This document shows, piece after piece, positions 23,765-33,334 of a DNA stretch of 38,626 bases. The DNA comes from Betaproteobacteria bacterium RIFCSPLOWO2_02_FULL_68_150 (lineage in GTDB: Bacteria > Pseudomonadota > Gammaproteobacteria > Burkholderiales > SG8-39), in contig MERE01000020.1 of NCBI GenBank assembly GCA_001771975.1, positions 1 through 38,626 on the forward strand, given 5' to 3'. Each line of letters opens with the position of its first letter. Position 1 is the stretch's first letter. The notes under the pieces were generated by a model. The model worked only from the letters and a program-made list of their open reading frames with translations, did no database searches and was not told the DNA's origin. Both the position numbers and the translations under genes were made by a program.

Positions 23765-26700
23765 ATGGCGAAGCCTGCATGGAAACCCTGGCATGAGGTA
23801 GTGAAGCTGCGCGAGGACGTGCGCACGGGCGAACTGTCGCTCGCGACCTTCGCTGCGGATCTCCACCAAGTGATGATGGGGCAGGCGAAGCCGGTCTATC
23901 AGGAGCCGACAGAATTCTTCGCGCTCACCTATCCGACGTACAACCTGCGCGAACTCTCGAAAGAGGTTGTGCTGCGGCTCGCCGGGAAGAACGACAAGGC
24001 TGTGCGGCAGTTAGCGTTTCCCTACGGCGGCGGCAAGACCCACACGCTGATCACGCTCTACCACCTCGTCAACGAACCGAAGAAGCTGCCCGACCTGCCG
24101 GCGGTGCGCGAATTCAGGCAGGCGATCGGGGTGGAGCCCCCTCAGGCGCGAGTGGTGGCGCTGCCTTTCGATCAGATCGACCCTGAGAGGGGAATGAATA
24201 CCAAGTCTCCGGCCGGCGATCTGCGTTGGCTGAAGCATCCCTGGAGCATTCTGGCGTTTCAACTTGCTGGCAAAGCTGGGTTGGAAGCGCTGCATGCGGA
24301 AGGCAAATCCGAAGAGCGTGAGACCGCGCCCGCGGAGAACTTGCTGACGCAAGTGCTCAAGCTCGCGCGCAACGGAGGATTTTCAGTCCTTGTGCTGGTA
24401 GACGAGGTGCTGATGTATGCGCGCGAGAAGGCCGGTGCAAATCCAGTGTGGCGCTCCCGGCTCGCGAATTTCTTTCAATACCTGACGCAAGCGGTCAGCA
24501 AAGTCGACCGTTGCGCCCTGGTTGCTTCGCTGCTTGCTTCCGATCCGAGACGGATGGATGCTGCGGGAAACGAGATCTTCAATGAGCTTTCCACCATCTT
24601 CGGCCGGCTGCAGGAGGAGACGGTGCAGCCGGTCTCGAAAGATGATGTTGCCGAGGTGCTGCGTCGGCGTTTCTTCAAGCCGGAGTCGATCAAGGATCGG
24701 GAGGCGTTTCGTCCCCACGTCGTCGCAGCGATGAAAGGCATCGCCGATATCGATGAGCAGACAAGGAAGGAAGGCAAGAGCGCCGAGGCGCGCTTCGTGG
24801 CGAGCTATCCCTTCCATCCGGACCTGACCGACGTGCTCTACGCCAAGTGGACCAACCTCGAGCGCTTCCAGCGTACGCGGGGCGTCCTGCGAACCTTTGC
24901 GCTCGCACTGCGCGATGCGGAGAAGTGGGACCAGTCGCCGCTCGTCGGAGCGAATGTGTTTCTGCAATCTGAGGGCAAAACAGGTCTCACCGAGGCGGGG
25001 CGCGAACTCACCTCGGTAGCGGATTTCGAGGAGTACGACAACCGGCGCTACGACTGGAGCGGAATTCTCGAGGAGGAGCTGAAGAAAGCGCGCGAGATCC
25101 AGGCCGAAATGTCCGGGCTCGCCTACCGGGAGCTGGAGCAGGCGGTGTTCGCCACGTTCCTGCACTCGCAGCCGATCGGGCGCCACGCGGTGACTCGCGA
25201 GCTGATGGTGCTGCTCGGCGCGACTCGCCCGGACCGGATCGTGCTGGAGAAGACGCTCAAGCGCTGGACCGAGGTATCGTGGTTCCTCGACGAGGCGGCG
25301 ATCAGCGACCGCGAGGAAGGCATCACGCTGCCGAAGTTATGGCGCCTGGGCTTCAAACCGAACCTGCGGCAGATGCATTCGGACGCGATGCAGCGCGTGC
25401 CCGACGATCTGATCGAGGCGCGTCTCATCGACGAAATCGCGCGTACGAAGAGCCTGACAGTAGGCGCGAGCGCGGCTGGTGCGAAGGTGCACACCTTGCC
25501 GCAACGACCGAACGACATCGAAGACGAAGGAGACTTCCACTTCGCAGTGCTCGGGCCCAAGGCAGCGTCCGAATCCGGCAAGCCGAGTACCGAGGCGCGG
25601 CGCTTCATCGAGGAAACAACCGCCCCAGACAGGCCCCGCGTGAACCGCAACGCTGTGGTCCTCGCAGTACCCGCCAGGGAGGCGATCGAGGTGGTGAAGC
25701 AACGCATTCGCGAGTATCTGGGCTGGGAAGAAGTGCGCGCGATGCTCAAGGACCAGAAGATCGATCCGATCCGCGAGCAAACTCTTTCGGTACACATCGA
25801 CGCTTCTAAGCGCGCGATTCCAGAGTCCGTGCAGCAGGCGTATTCGATCGTTGTTACATTTTCGGAGAAAGGCGAAGTACACGCCTTCAAGATCGCGCCG
25901 AACGGCGAGCCGCTCTTTGCGCTAATCAAGAAGGACCAGCGCGCACGGATTCAGGAAACCGCGGTCACGGCCGAAGCCCTGTTGCCCGATGGTCCGTACA
26001 ACCTGTGGCGGCCGGGAGAAACAACGCAGTGGGTCAAGAACCTCGTTGGCGCGTTCGCCCAATTCCCGCATCTGCCGAAAATGCTCAATCGCGACGCAAT
26101 CGTGCAAACGCTCGTGCGCGGCTGCGAAGAGGGCGCGTTCGTGCTGCGCCTTACTCGGCCGGACAAGTCGGTGAAGACGTACTGGCGCGAGCGGCCGGAC
26201 GAAGCCGCGCTCAGGGATCCCGGCCTCGAGGTGGTGCTGCCTGAAGCCGCCGAAGTGACGGCGCTCGATCACACGCTGCTTGCACCACAGCGGCTGCCGG
26301 GTCTCTGGACCGGCGCGGAGATTCCGGTCAAGCGCCTCCACGAGTTCTTCGCCGGCAAGGTCGTGGTCAAAGTGGACCGCGGCGGCTACCAAGAGCCGTT
26401 GGTGATTCCGAAAGCCAGTCGCGGTGTGACCGAGTCTGCGGTCCAAGCTGCCGTGAAGGAAGGCGTCCTTTGGCTGACCGCGGGGCCGGCGTCGCTGCTT
26501 GGCGAAGAGATTCCCGCAGGGGTGCTCAGCGTTGAGGCGGTCCTTCAGGCCCCGCCCGAGGCGATTCCCGCGACGCAACTGCTGCCGGCTAATCTGCCCG
26601 ACGCGTGGAAGAGGGAAGAAAGCACCGCTCTTGCGATGGCGGTTGCCCTCTCGCAGAAGCATGGGCGGACGCTGCCGTGGGGAACGGTGAAGCAGGCGAT

Positions 26701-27046
26701 CGATGGAGCACTCCGCGCGCGGTTCCTGGAGCGGCCGGAGAGCTTTCCGCTTTGGCCCTGCGCATATCCAGACGCCGGGAACCTTAAGCTTCGCGTCACG
26801 AAAGGGGAAGCGCCCGGCGCGCAGGAACGCAAGGCAGGCGTCAAGTCGACGCATGCCGAGTTACGAGGCAATGAGTTGCAGGATCTCGCGGAAGTAATCG
26901 CAGAGATCACGAAAGTTGCGGCAGGGCATGATCTCAAGTATTTCGTGCGCATCGAGCTGGGCGGCGAAAAACCGGTACCGGAAAGTGTAGTCGAGGACGT
27001 GAACAAGGCGCTTTCAAAAGCGTCGGAGAAGCTGAGGCTGGAATAA
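23765..27046 (+). CDS. DUF499 AAA-type ATPase
   Basis: 1093 residues; the ATG follows AGGAAG. The N-terminal region is an ATPase of the DUF499 family: FFALTYPTYNLRELSKEV, Walker A FPYGGGKTHTLI (Lys91, Thr92), Walker B VLVLVDEVLMYA (Asp213, Glu214), then LVASLLASDPRRMDAAG as a sensor-like strand. A FVASYPFHPDLTDVLYAKW segment matches the conserved middle part of large defence ATPases of this type. The C-terminal half is soluble, with no family I recognise. DUF499 proteins are known as partners of DUF1156 methyltransferases; the biochemical role (DNA translocation, complex assembly or sensing) is not established. It is the last gene of the cluster, with 239 nt before the next gene. Confidence 0.87.
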   Translation: MAKPAWKPWHEVVKLREDVRTGELSLATFAADLHQVMMGQAKPVYQEPTEFFALTYPTYNLRELSKEVVLRLAGKNDKAVRQLAFPYGGGKTHTLITLYHLVNEPKKLPDLPAVREFRQAIGVEPPQARVVALPFDQIDPERGMNTKSPAGDLRWLKHPWSILAFQLAGKAGLEALHAEGKSEERETAPAENLLTQVLKLARNGGFSVLVLVDEVLMYAREKAGANPVWRSRLANFFQYLTQAVSKVDRCALVASLLASDPRRMDAAGNEIFNELSTIFGRLQEETVQPVSKDDVAEVLRRRFFKPESIKDREAFRPHVVAAMKGIADIDEQTRKEGKSAEARFVASYPFHPDLTDVLYAKWTNLERFQRTRGVLRTFALALRDAEKWDQSPLVGANVFLQSEGKTGLTEAGRELTSVADFEEYDNRRYDWSGILEEELKKAREIQAEMSGLAYRELEQAVFATFLHSQPIGRHAVTRELMVLLGATRPDRIVLEKTLKRWTEVSWFLDEAAISDREEGITLPKLWRLGFKPNLRQMHSDAMQRVPDDLIEARLIDEIARTKSLTVGASAAGAKVHTLPQRPNDIEDEGDFHFAVLGPKAASESGKPSTEARRFIEETTAPDRPRVNRNAVVLAVPAREAIEVVKQRIREYLGWEEVRAMLKDQKIDPIREQTLSVHIDASKRAIPESVQQAYSIVVTFSEKGEVHAFKIAPNGEPLFALIKKDQRARIQETAVTAEALLPDGPYNLWRPGETTQWVKNLVGAFAQFPHLPKMLNRDAIVQTLVRGCEEGAFVLRLTRPDKSVKTYWRERPDEAALRDPGLEVVLPEAAEVTALDHTLLAPQRLPGLWTGAEIPVKRLHEFFAGKVVVKVDRGGYQEPLVIPKASRGVTESAVQAAVKEGVLWLTAGPASLLGEEIPAGVLSVEAVLQAPPEAIPATQLLPANLPDAWKREESTALAMAVALSQKHGRTLPWGTVKQAIDGALRARFLERPESFPLWPCAYPDAGNLKLRVTKGEAPGAQERKAGVKSTHAELRGNELQDLAEVIAEITKVAAGHDLKYFVRIELGGEKPVPESVVEDVNKALSKASEKLRLE

Positions 27047-27165
27047 CGCAAATCCAAACGCCGTCCTACGAGGAAACGACGTCGGCGAACTCGAAACGCA
27101 CTCCGCTACCATGGCAGTGCAAACGACTACATCAGCCGACTCGGGCGATGGCGCAACGTCACATT

Positions 27166-27193
27166 TTGACAAATCGTGAGGCCGGTGTATGAG
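27166..27193 (+). promoter_or_regulatory. Candidate sigma70 promoter upstream of the selD fusion
   Basis: A perfect TTGACA (27166-27171), a 16-bp spacer and TATGAG (27188-27193) lie about 90 nt before the ATG at 27286. The rest of the 27047-27285 gap shows no gene or clear structure. Confidence 0.35.
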
Positions 27194-27285
27194 TTGAGTC
27201 AAGCGCGGGCGCATTCGCCGCGCTCAGCCGATGTCGGGAACGCGATAGTCTCTTGCTAAGTTGACGGGTCTGAAAGGGCTCATCG

Positions 27286-29631
27286 ATGCAAACGCCTGAT
27301 CCACCGGTGCTGCGGGACATCGTGCTCGTCGGCGGCGGCCACAGCCATGTAGGCGTGCTCAAGCGCTTCGGCATGCATCCGCTGCCCGGCGTGCGGCTGA
27401 CGGTAATCTGCCGCGACACGCATACGCCCTACTCCGGAATGCTGCCCGGCTACATCGCGGGGCACTACGCCTACGACGAGGTTCACATCGACCTGCGGCG
27501 GCTGGCGCAGTTTGCCGGGGCGCGTTTTTTCCGCGACGAAGCGGTTGCGCTGGATCGCGCCGCGCGCAGGGTGCTTTGCAGGAACCGCCCGCCGGTTCCC
27601 TACGACCAGTTGTCGATCAACATCGGCTCGACGCCGCGCATGGACAATGTCGCTGGAGCGCAGGAGCACGCCGTTCCGGTGAAGCCGATCGGCGCCTTCA
27701 ACGAGCACTGGCTCGCGCTCCTCGAGCGGGTTCGCAGGCACGCCGGCGTCACCCGCATCGCGGTGGTCGGGGGAGGCGCCGGCGGCGTGGAACTGACTCT
27801 GGCGATGCAGTACCGCCTGCGCAACGAGCTGCGCGCGCTGGGCCGCGATCCTGACGAGCTGAGCTTCGAGTTGCTGAGTGCGGAAGCCGATGTCCTGCCC
27901 ACCCACAACGCGATGGTGCGCAAAGCCTTCGCGCGCGTGTTGGCCGAACGCGCCGTCGTGGTTCATCGCCGTGCGGCGGTCACCCAGGTGTCTGCCGGTT
28001 GCATCGGCACCGCGAGCGGAGCGACGCTGCAGGCCGACGAGGTCATCTGGGTCACGCAGGCGAGCGGCGCGCCGTGGCTGCGCGATACCGGGCTCGCGCT
28101 CGACGCGCAGGGCTTCATCGAGGTCGGCGAGACCCTGCAGAGCGTCACCGATCCGAACGTGTTCGCTGCGGGCGACATCGCGAGCATGGTCGGCCGGCCG
28201 CACGAAAAAGCGGGCGTGTTCGCGGTGCGTCACGGCAAGCCGCTGGCCGAAAACCTGCGCCGCGCGGTGCAGGGCCGGCCGCTGGTCACCTACCGCCCGC
28301 AACAGCGCTGGCTCGCTTTGATCAGCACCGGCGACCGTTCGGCGGTCGCATCGCGCGGCCTGCTTTGCCTGAGCGGCGACTGGGTCTGGCGCTGGAAGGA
28401 CTGGATCGATCGCCGCTTCATGGCCAGGCATGCCGATCTGCCCGCGATGCAGACGGCGCCGGATGCCGGGCCGTCGCCGGTGCAACTGCACGAGGACGAG
28501 GCGGCCCAGGCGATTTCCGCGATTGCCATGCGCTGCGGCGGTTGCGGCGCCAAGGTGGGCGCCACGGTGCTCGCGCGCGCGCTCGACGCCCTGCGTCCGG
28601 TCGAGCGCAGCGAGGTGCTCATCGGCCTGCACGCGCCGGACGACGCCGCGGTGGTGCGCGTGCCGGCCGGCAAGGCGATGGTCCACACGGTGGATTTCTT
28701 CCGCGCCTTCATCGACGACCCTTACGTCTTCGGCAAAGTGGCGGCCAATCATGCGCTGGGGGACCTGTTCGCGATGGGTGCGGAAGCGCAGTCCGCACTG
28801 GCGATCGTCACCGTGCCTTCCGGCCTGGAAGCGAAAATCGAGGACGTCCTGTTCCAGATGATGTCGGGCGCTCTCGAAGTGCTGAACGAGGCCGGTTGCG
28901 CGCTGGTGGGCGGCCATACCGGTGAAGGGCGCGAGCTTGCACTCGGCTTCGCCGTGAACGGGCTGATCGACGAAGACCTCGGAGCCGTGATGCGCAAGGG
29001 CGGCATGCGAGCGGGCGACGTGCTGATCCTCACCAAGCCGATCGGCACGGGGACGCTGTTCGCCGCGCACGCGCGGCTGCAGGCGCGCGGCGCCTGGATC
29101 GATGACGCGCTCGCGGCGATGTGCCAGTCGAATCGCCTCGCCGCCCGGTGCCTCCTCGAGCACGGCGCGACCGCCTGCACCGACGTGACGGGCTTCGGCC
29201 TGCTGGGGCACCTCGTGGAGATGACGCGGCCGTCGGCCGTGGATGCCGAACTCGATCTGGCCGCGCTGCCGGTCCTCGAGGGTGCCGAGGAAACCAGCGC
29301 TGCCGGCATCCTCAGTTCCTTGCAGCCGGCCAACGTGCGGCTGCGCCGCGCCGTTCGCAATCAGGCGCAAATGCTGCGCCACCCGCGCTATGCGCTGATC
29401 TTCGATCCGCAGACGGCGGGCGGCCTGCTTGCCAGCGTGCCCGCCAACCGCGCCGATGCGTGTCTGAGCGCGCTGCGCGCCCAGGGCTACCGTCACGCCG
29501 CCGCGATCGGCCGGATCCTGCCGCAGGGCGACGCGCTGGAACCGATCCGTCTCGTTACTTCGACTTCGGCCGCTGCTCGAACGGCGCCGCCGCCGCATCG
29601 CGGCTCGCACCCGTCTCCGCCAGCCGCTTGA
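27286..29631 (+). CDS. selD: FAD/NAD(P) oxidoreductase - selenide,water dikinase fusion (SelD)
   Basis: 781 residues. Residues 1 to about 380 form an NDH-2-like pyridine-nucleotide-disulfide oxidoreductase: IVLVGGGHSHVG (13-24), AVVGGGAGGVELTLAM for NAD(P)H binding, and VFAAGDIASM for FAD. From about 410 is SelD, which makes selenophosphate from selenide and ATP: CGGCGAKVG, in which Cys420 and Lys423 align with the catalytic Cys17/Lys20 of E. coli SelD; DDAAVVRV; TVDFFRAFIDDPYVFGKVAANHALGD (written in part: VDFFRAFIDDPY); GGHTGEG; TDVTGFGLLGH; DPQTAGGLL. The active site is Cys, not selenocysteine. This fusion class is known. The oxidoreductase may feed reduced selenium to the kinase. No selenophosphate user (selA, mnmH/selU) is in the window. 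Confidence 0.92.
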   Translation: MQTPDPPVLRDIVLVGGGHSHVGVLKRFGMHPLPGVRLTVICRDTHTPYSGMLPGYIAGHYAYDEVHIDLRRLAQFAGARFFRDEAVALDRAARRVLCRNRPPVPYDQLSINIGSTPRMDNVAGAQEHAVPVKPIGAFNEHWLALLERVRRHAGVTRIAVVGGGAGGVELTLAMQYRLRNELRALGRDPDELSFELLSAEADVLPTHNAMVRKAFARVLAERAVVVHRRAAVTQVSAGCIGTASGATLQADEVIWVTQASGAPWLRDTGLALDAQGFIEVGETLQSVTDPNVFAAGDIASMVGRPHEKAGVFAVRHGKPLAENLRRAVQGRPLVTYRPQQRWLALISTGDRSAVASRGLLCLSGDWVWRWKDWIDRRFMARHADLPAMQTAPDAGPSPVQLHEDEAAQAISAIAMRCGGCGAKVGATVLARALDALRPVERSEVLIGLHAPDDAAVVRVPAGKAMVHTVDFFRAFIDDPYVFGKVAANHALGDLFAMGAEAQSALAIVTVPSGLEAKIEDVLFQMMSGALEVLNEAGCALVGGHTGEGRELALGFAVNGLIDEDLGAVMRKGGMRAGDVLILTKPIGTGTLFAAHARLQARGAWIDDALAAMCQSNRLAARCLLEHGATACTDVTGFGLLGHLVEMTRPSAVDAELDLAALPVLEGAEETSAAGILSSLQPANVRLRRAVRNQAQMLRHPRYALIFDPQTAGGLLASVPANRADACLSALRAQGYRHAAAIGRILPQGDALEPIRLVTSTSAAARTAPPPHRGSHPSPPAA

Positions 29632-29956
29632 GGTAGCGCTGCCACATTTCGTCATGCTGCAGGCCGTACTCGTACAGCACGTCCCACGAGTACAGCCCGG
29701 TGTCGTGACCGTCCGAAAACGTGAGCTGGATGGCGTAACTGCCGACCGGCTCGATATGGGTGATCTCGACGTTTTTCTTGCCCACCTGCAGCACTTCCTG
29801 CCCCGGGCCATGGCCGCGCACTTCGGCAGAGGGCGAATGCACGCGCAGAAACTCGCAGCCGAGCGCAAACGTCTTGCCGTCTGAAAAGGCGATCTCCAGC
29901 ACGCGCGACTGGCGGTGAAGCTTGATTTCGGTCGGGTGCGGCGTGTCGCTGTCCAT
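29555..29956 (-). CDS. DUF971 (GBBH-like N-terminal domain) protein
   Basis: 133 residues from the ATG at 29956. The frame stays open to 30229, but conserved sequence starts near TEIKLHRQSRVLEIAFSDGK. Family hallmarks are FALGCEFLRVHSPSAEV, a VGKKNVEITHIEPVGSYAI block, and FSDGHDTGLYSWDVLYEYG. DUF971 is the small domain found at the N-terminus of gamma-butyrobetaine hydroxylases. Stand-alone forms are common in beta- and gammaproteobacteria and have been linked to iron-sulfur protein maturation, but no activity is proven. Its last 77 nt overlap the 3' end of the convergent selD fusion gene. Confidence 0.85.
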   Translation of the reverse strand: MDSDTPHPTEIKLHRQSRVLEIAFSDGKTFALGCEFLRVHSPSAEVRGHGPGQEVLQVGKKNVEITHIEPVGSYAIQLTFSDGHDTGLYSWDVLYEYGLQHDEMWQRYLKRLAETGASRDAAAAPFEQRPKSK

Positions 29957-30130
29957 GGCGGCGGGTTCACCAGTTCCAAAGTGCGGCGATCGCAGGCGCG
30001 AGCAGCCGTTCGCGCAGTATAGCAACGCGTCGTCCAGACGCGGTTCGTTGATTCGGATCAATTGCCGGCAATCTCCGGGCATCAAGATGCGCAGGGCGCC
30101 GCTGGGTGCGGCGCGGTGCGGGAGGACGAA

Positions 30131-32382
30131 TTGGCTGGGCGGGTGGCAACGACCTTGTGCTTCGGCGCGGCGGGGCTGGCCTTGGGCGCAGCGCTCGGAT
30201 CGGGCTTCGCTGCGCCGGTCCATGCGCAAGCCGATGGCGCGCGGCCGGATGAGTCGGCGGTGGTCATCGTGACCGCGACGCGCTCGCCGGCGGGATCGCT
30301 TTCCGTGCCGGCGAGCGTCTCGGTCGTGGGCGACTCCGAACTGCGCTCGCGCTATGCGCTGCGCCTGGGCGACGTGCTGGCTGACGTTCCCGGGCTATAC
30401 GTGCGCGGCGCGGCAATGGGCGCCGGTTTCCCGGGATCCGGCACCTCGGTACTCTCGCTGCGCGGTATCCCGCGCACGCCGCGCACGCTGGTGATGATCG
30501 ACGGCCAGCCGCTCAACAATGCGCTCTCGGGCGGCGTCAACGTCGCCGGGATCCCGCTCGATGCGGTGGCGCGCGTAGAGGTCGTGCGCGGTCCCTATTC
30601 CGCGCTCTACGGCGGCAACGCCATGGGCGGAGTCGTCAATTTCATCACCGCGGGGCCCGACGCTCCGGCCGCCGAATTGCGCCTCGGCGCGGGCAGCCTC
30701 GGCCAGCGCGGCGCGAAGCTCATGTACCGCAGGCGCTACGAAAGCGGGCTGGGCATCTCCTTGTCGGCGGCGTATCACGAGAGCGATGGCCACCCGGACA
30801 GCGATTACGTGATCAAGCGGCCGGCCGCCGGTGACGCCGGAATTCCGGTGAGCGGCGCGCGCGCGACGACGACGCCGGACGGCGCGCCCGCCTACTGGGT
30901 CGGACTGAAGGGGCCGCGGCCGTGGACGCAGAATCACGCGCAGTTGACGCTGCATTTCAGCCCCACCGCGTCTACGCAACTGAGCGCAGGTTTCGCCTCG
31001 GCCGAATACCGGGTCGGCTACGCGCCGCCCGAGACGTTCCTGCAAAATGCCCTGGGCGCGCCGGTTGTCGCAGGCAGCGTGACCTTCAACGATGGCGCTG
31101 CGCGGCGGCTTTCCATGGCCGAATCCGATTTCCTCACCGCGACGCCGGCCCGCGAGCGCGACCTGAGGGTCTTTGCGCGCCTCGAGCACCGCTTCCACGG
31201 CGGCAGCGTGGTGCGCGCGAACCTCGGGACGCTGCGCCACCAGTTCCAGTTCGCGCAGGCGAGCGCCGGCCTGGCCGGCTATGAAAGCGGACCCGGCGAT
31301 TTCACCGACCAGCCCAACCAGCGCACCGATCTGGATCTTTCGCTGCGCACGCCGATGACGCAGCATTGGACGCTGGTCGGCGGCGGCGCCTTGAACCGCA
31401 GCAGCCTCGATCGGCAAACGGTGGCGCTCAGCTATTGGCGCGACTCCGGGACGCAGGGCGCGCTGCTCAATGCAGGACGCGGGCGCGCGAGCAACGCGGC
31501 GCTGTTCGTGCAAAGCGTGCACGCTACGACCGCTTCGACACCGACGGCGAAGTGCTCCAGAACACCGCGCCCGCGTTCACCCAGGTCTACGCCAGGCGCT
31601 CGTTCGACCATCTGAGTCCGAAGCTGGCTGCGCTCTGGGCGGCCCGCCGCTGGCTGTCGCTGCGCGCCTCGTACGGCGAGGGCTTCCGGCCGCCGGCGCT
31701 GCTCGACCTTTATTCGCGCACCGTCGTCCCGACCGCGGTGGCGGGCGTCGCCTCGGTGAACGAACCTTCACCGCAACTCAAGCCGGAACGCGTGCGCTCA
31801 CTCGAGTTCGGGGCCGACGCGGCATTCACTGGCGGCGCGCGTGCCTCGTTCACCCTGTACCGGCAGCAGCTCACCGATCTGATCTACCGGCGGCGATTGT
31901 CGGCGACCCTGACCCGCACCGAGAATTCCGGCGCGGCCGATGTCGACGGCGTCGAGGCGAGCTTGCATTGGCCGAGCGGCGTGCGCGGGCTCGCCGTGGT
32001 CGCTTCGCTGACGCGGCAGTTGCGCTACGAGATCACGCGCAACGAGGCGGTTCCGGCGAGCGTCGGCAAGGTGCTCACCGACGTGCCGCGGACGCTCGTT
32101 TCGCTCGGCGTGCAGCTCGAGCGGGAGCCGTGGTCGGGCATCCTGGTGTATCGCCAGGTCGGCCACGTGTTCGGCTCGGGCGACGACCTGAATCGCAACG
32201 GAATCGAGGGCGTTTACGGCTCGTACGACCGTTACGCGATCGTGAGCGGCAAGCTGACCCGCCAGCTCGGCCGCCAACTCAGCCTGAGCCTGGCGATCGA
32301 CAACCTGACCGACCGCCAGTACTTCGTCTTCAACAAGCAGCCCGGACGCACGCTCTACGGTGAGCTCGCCTGCCGGTTTTAG
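30131..32382 (+). pseudogene. TonB-dependent outer-membrane receptor, frameshifted by an internal deletion
   Basis: An outer-membrane siderophore/vitamin-type receptor. The TTG start at 30131 follows GGAGG and gives a clean signal peptide ending near APVHAQA. Next are a TonB box-like VVIVTATR, the plug (LRLGDVLADVPGLYVRG, SVLSLRGIPRTPRTLVMIDG, VARVEVVRGPYSALYGGNAM, GGVVNFI), beta-barrel strands and a terminal ELACRF. The frame changes near 31515-31530: NAALFVQ is followed directly, in another frame, by ARYDRFDTDGEV, skipping the roughly 15 residues normally found between these strands. The loss is therefore about 43 nt (1 mod 3), not a one-base error. The first frame ends at 31615. The stop overlaps that of the convergent glycosyltransferase by 4 nt. 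Substrate unknown; no cobalamin riboswitch or Fur box seen. Confidence 0.8.
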
Positions 32383-33317
32383 CCGTCGCGCTCGTCCGCG
32401 CCGCGCCGCCAGACCTTGCGGATCACGGTGTAGGGGCGGCGCTTCGATTCGATGAACACCTTCGACAGGTAGATGCCGATCACGCCGAGAAACGAGATGA
32501 TCAGGCCGCCCAGCAGCCAGACCGACGCGATCACCGAAGTCCAGCCGAGCACCGGCTGCTCCTGGGCGCTCCAGCGGGCGACCAGGTAGACGATGTAGCC
32601 GAAAGCACTCGCCGAGATCGCCAGGCCGACGTAGAAGATCAGCACCAGCGGCAGGTTGCTGAACGAGGTGATCGAATTCACCAGCACCGCGAACTTGCGC
32701 CGCAGCGTGTAGTTCGAATGGCCGCGCGAGCCTTTCGTCACGCTCAGCGGGACCTGCTCGAAGCCGGTGATCTGCCAGAGGCCGGCGAGGAACACTTCCT
32801 GATCGCGGAAGCGCACCAGGTTGCGCACGTAGCGCCGCGTCATGAGGCGCGCCGTGATCAGGTTCGCCGGCACGCGCACCGGCGACAGCCAGTTGAACAG
32901 GCGCCAGAAGAGGGCGCCCGAGGCGCGCTCGAACCAGCCGCCCTTGCGCCCGGCCTGCACGCCGTAGACGACGTCGCAGCCGCGCGCATCCATCTGCGCG
33001 CTGAACTCGGCCAGCAGCTCGGGATCCTCTTCCAGGTCGCTGTCGATCAGGAACACGCGCTCGCCGCGGCAGAAGCCGAGACCGGTCATGATCGCCTTGT
33101 AGTGGCCGAAGTTGCGCGACAGGTCGACACCGACCACGCGCGCGTCGCCGCGCTGCAGCTCGATCACCTGCGCGAACGCATCGTCGGGCGAGCCGTCGTT
33201 GACGAAGACGATTTCGAAGTCCTCGGTGAGGCGCGCCGCGGCGCGCCGTGTGCGCTCGTAGAACTCGCGCACGTGCGGGGCGCTGTTGTAGAGCGTGGTG
33301 ACGATCGATAGACGCAT
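32379..33317 (-). CDS. Family 2 glycosyltransferase with C-terminal membrane anchor (ArnC/GtrB/DPM1-like)
   Basis: 312 residues. The N-terminal GT-A domain shows LSIVTTLYNSAPHVREFYER, FVNDGSPDD, GVDLSRNFGHYKAIMTGL and the metal-binding region DSDLEEDPE. The tail carries two strong membrane helices (about 225-250 and 265-292), the layout of polyprenyl-phosphate glycosyltransferases that load a sugar onto undecaprenyl phosphate at the inner membrane. It starts 17 nt after suhB in the same direction, so they are probably co-transcribed. The donor sugar cannot be read from sequence. It may serve the same surface-glycan chemistry as the wecE region, but the distance makes this weak. Confidence 0.87.
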   Translation of the reverse strand: MRLSIVTTLYNSAPHVREFYERTRRAAARLTEDFEIVFVNDGSPDDAFAQVIELQRGDARVVGVDLSRNFGHYKAIMTGLGFCRGERVFLIDSDLEEDPELLAEFSAQMDARGCDVVYGVQAGRKGGWFERASGALFWRLFNWLSPVRVPANLITARLMTRRYVRNLVRFRDQEVFLAGLWQITGFEQVPLSVTKGSRGHSNYTLRRKFAVLVNSITSFSNLPLVLIFYVGLAISASAFGYIVYLVARWSAQEQPVLGWTSVIASVWLLGGLIISFLGVIGIYLSKVFIESKRRPYTVIRKVWRRGADERDG

Positions 33318-33334
33318 GTTGCAGCGCCTCGAGA

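Noticed and set aside
12610..27046. Canonical DISARM or BREX system
   Set aside because: No DUF1998 (drmB), PLD (drmC) or drmA helicase, and no PglZ/BrxC/BrxL-like genes; only the SNF2 helicase and the general methyltransferase theme are shared.
29957..30130. Cobalamin riboswitch or Fur box before the TonB receptor
   Set aside because: No conserved B12-box-like sequence or AT-rich iron box; only the ribosome site before 30131 is clear.
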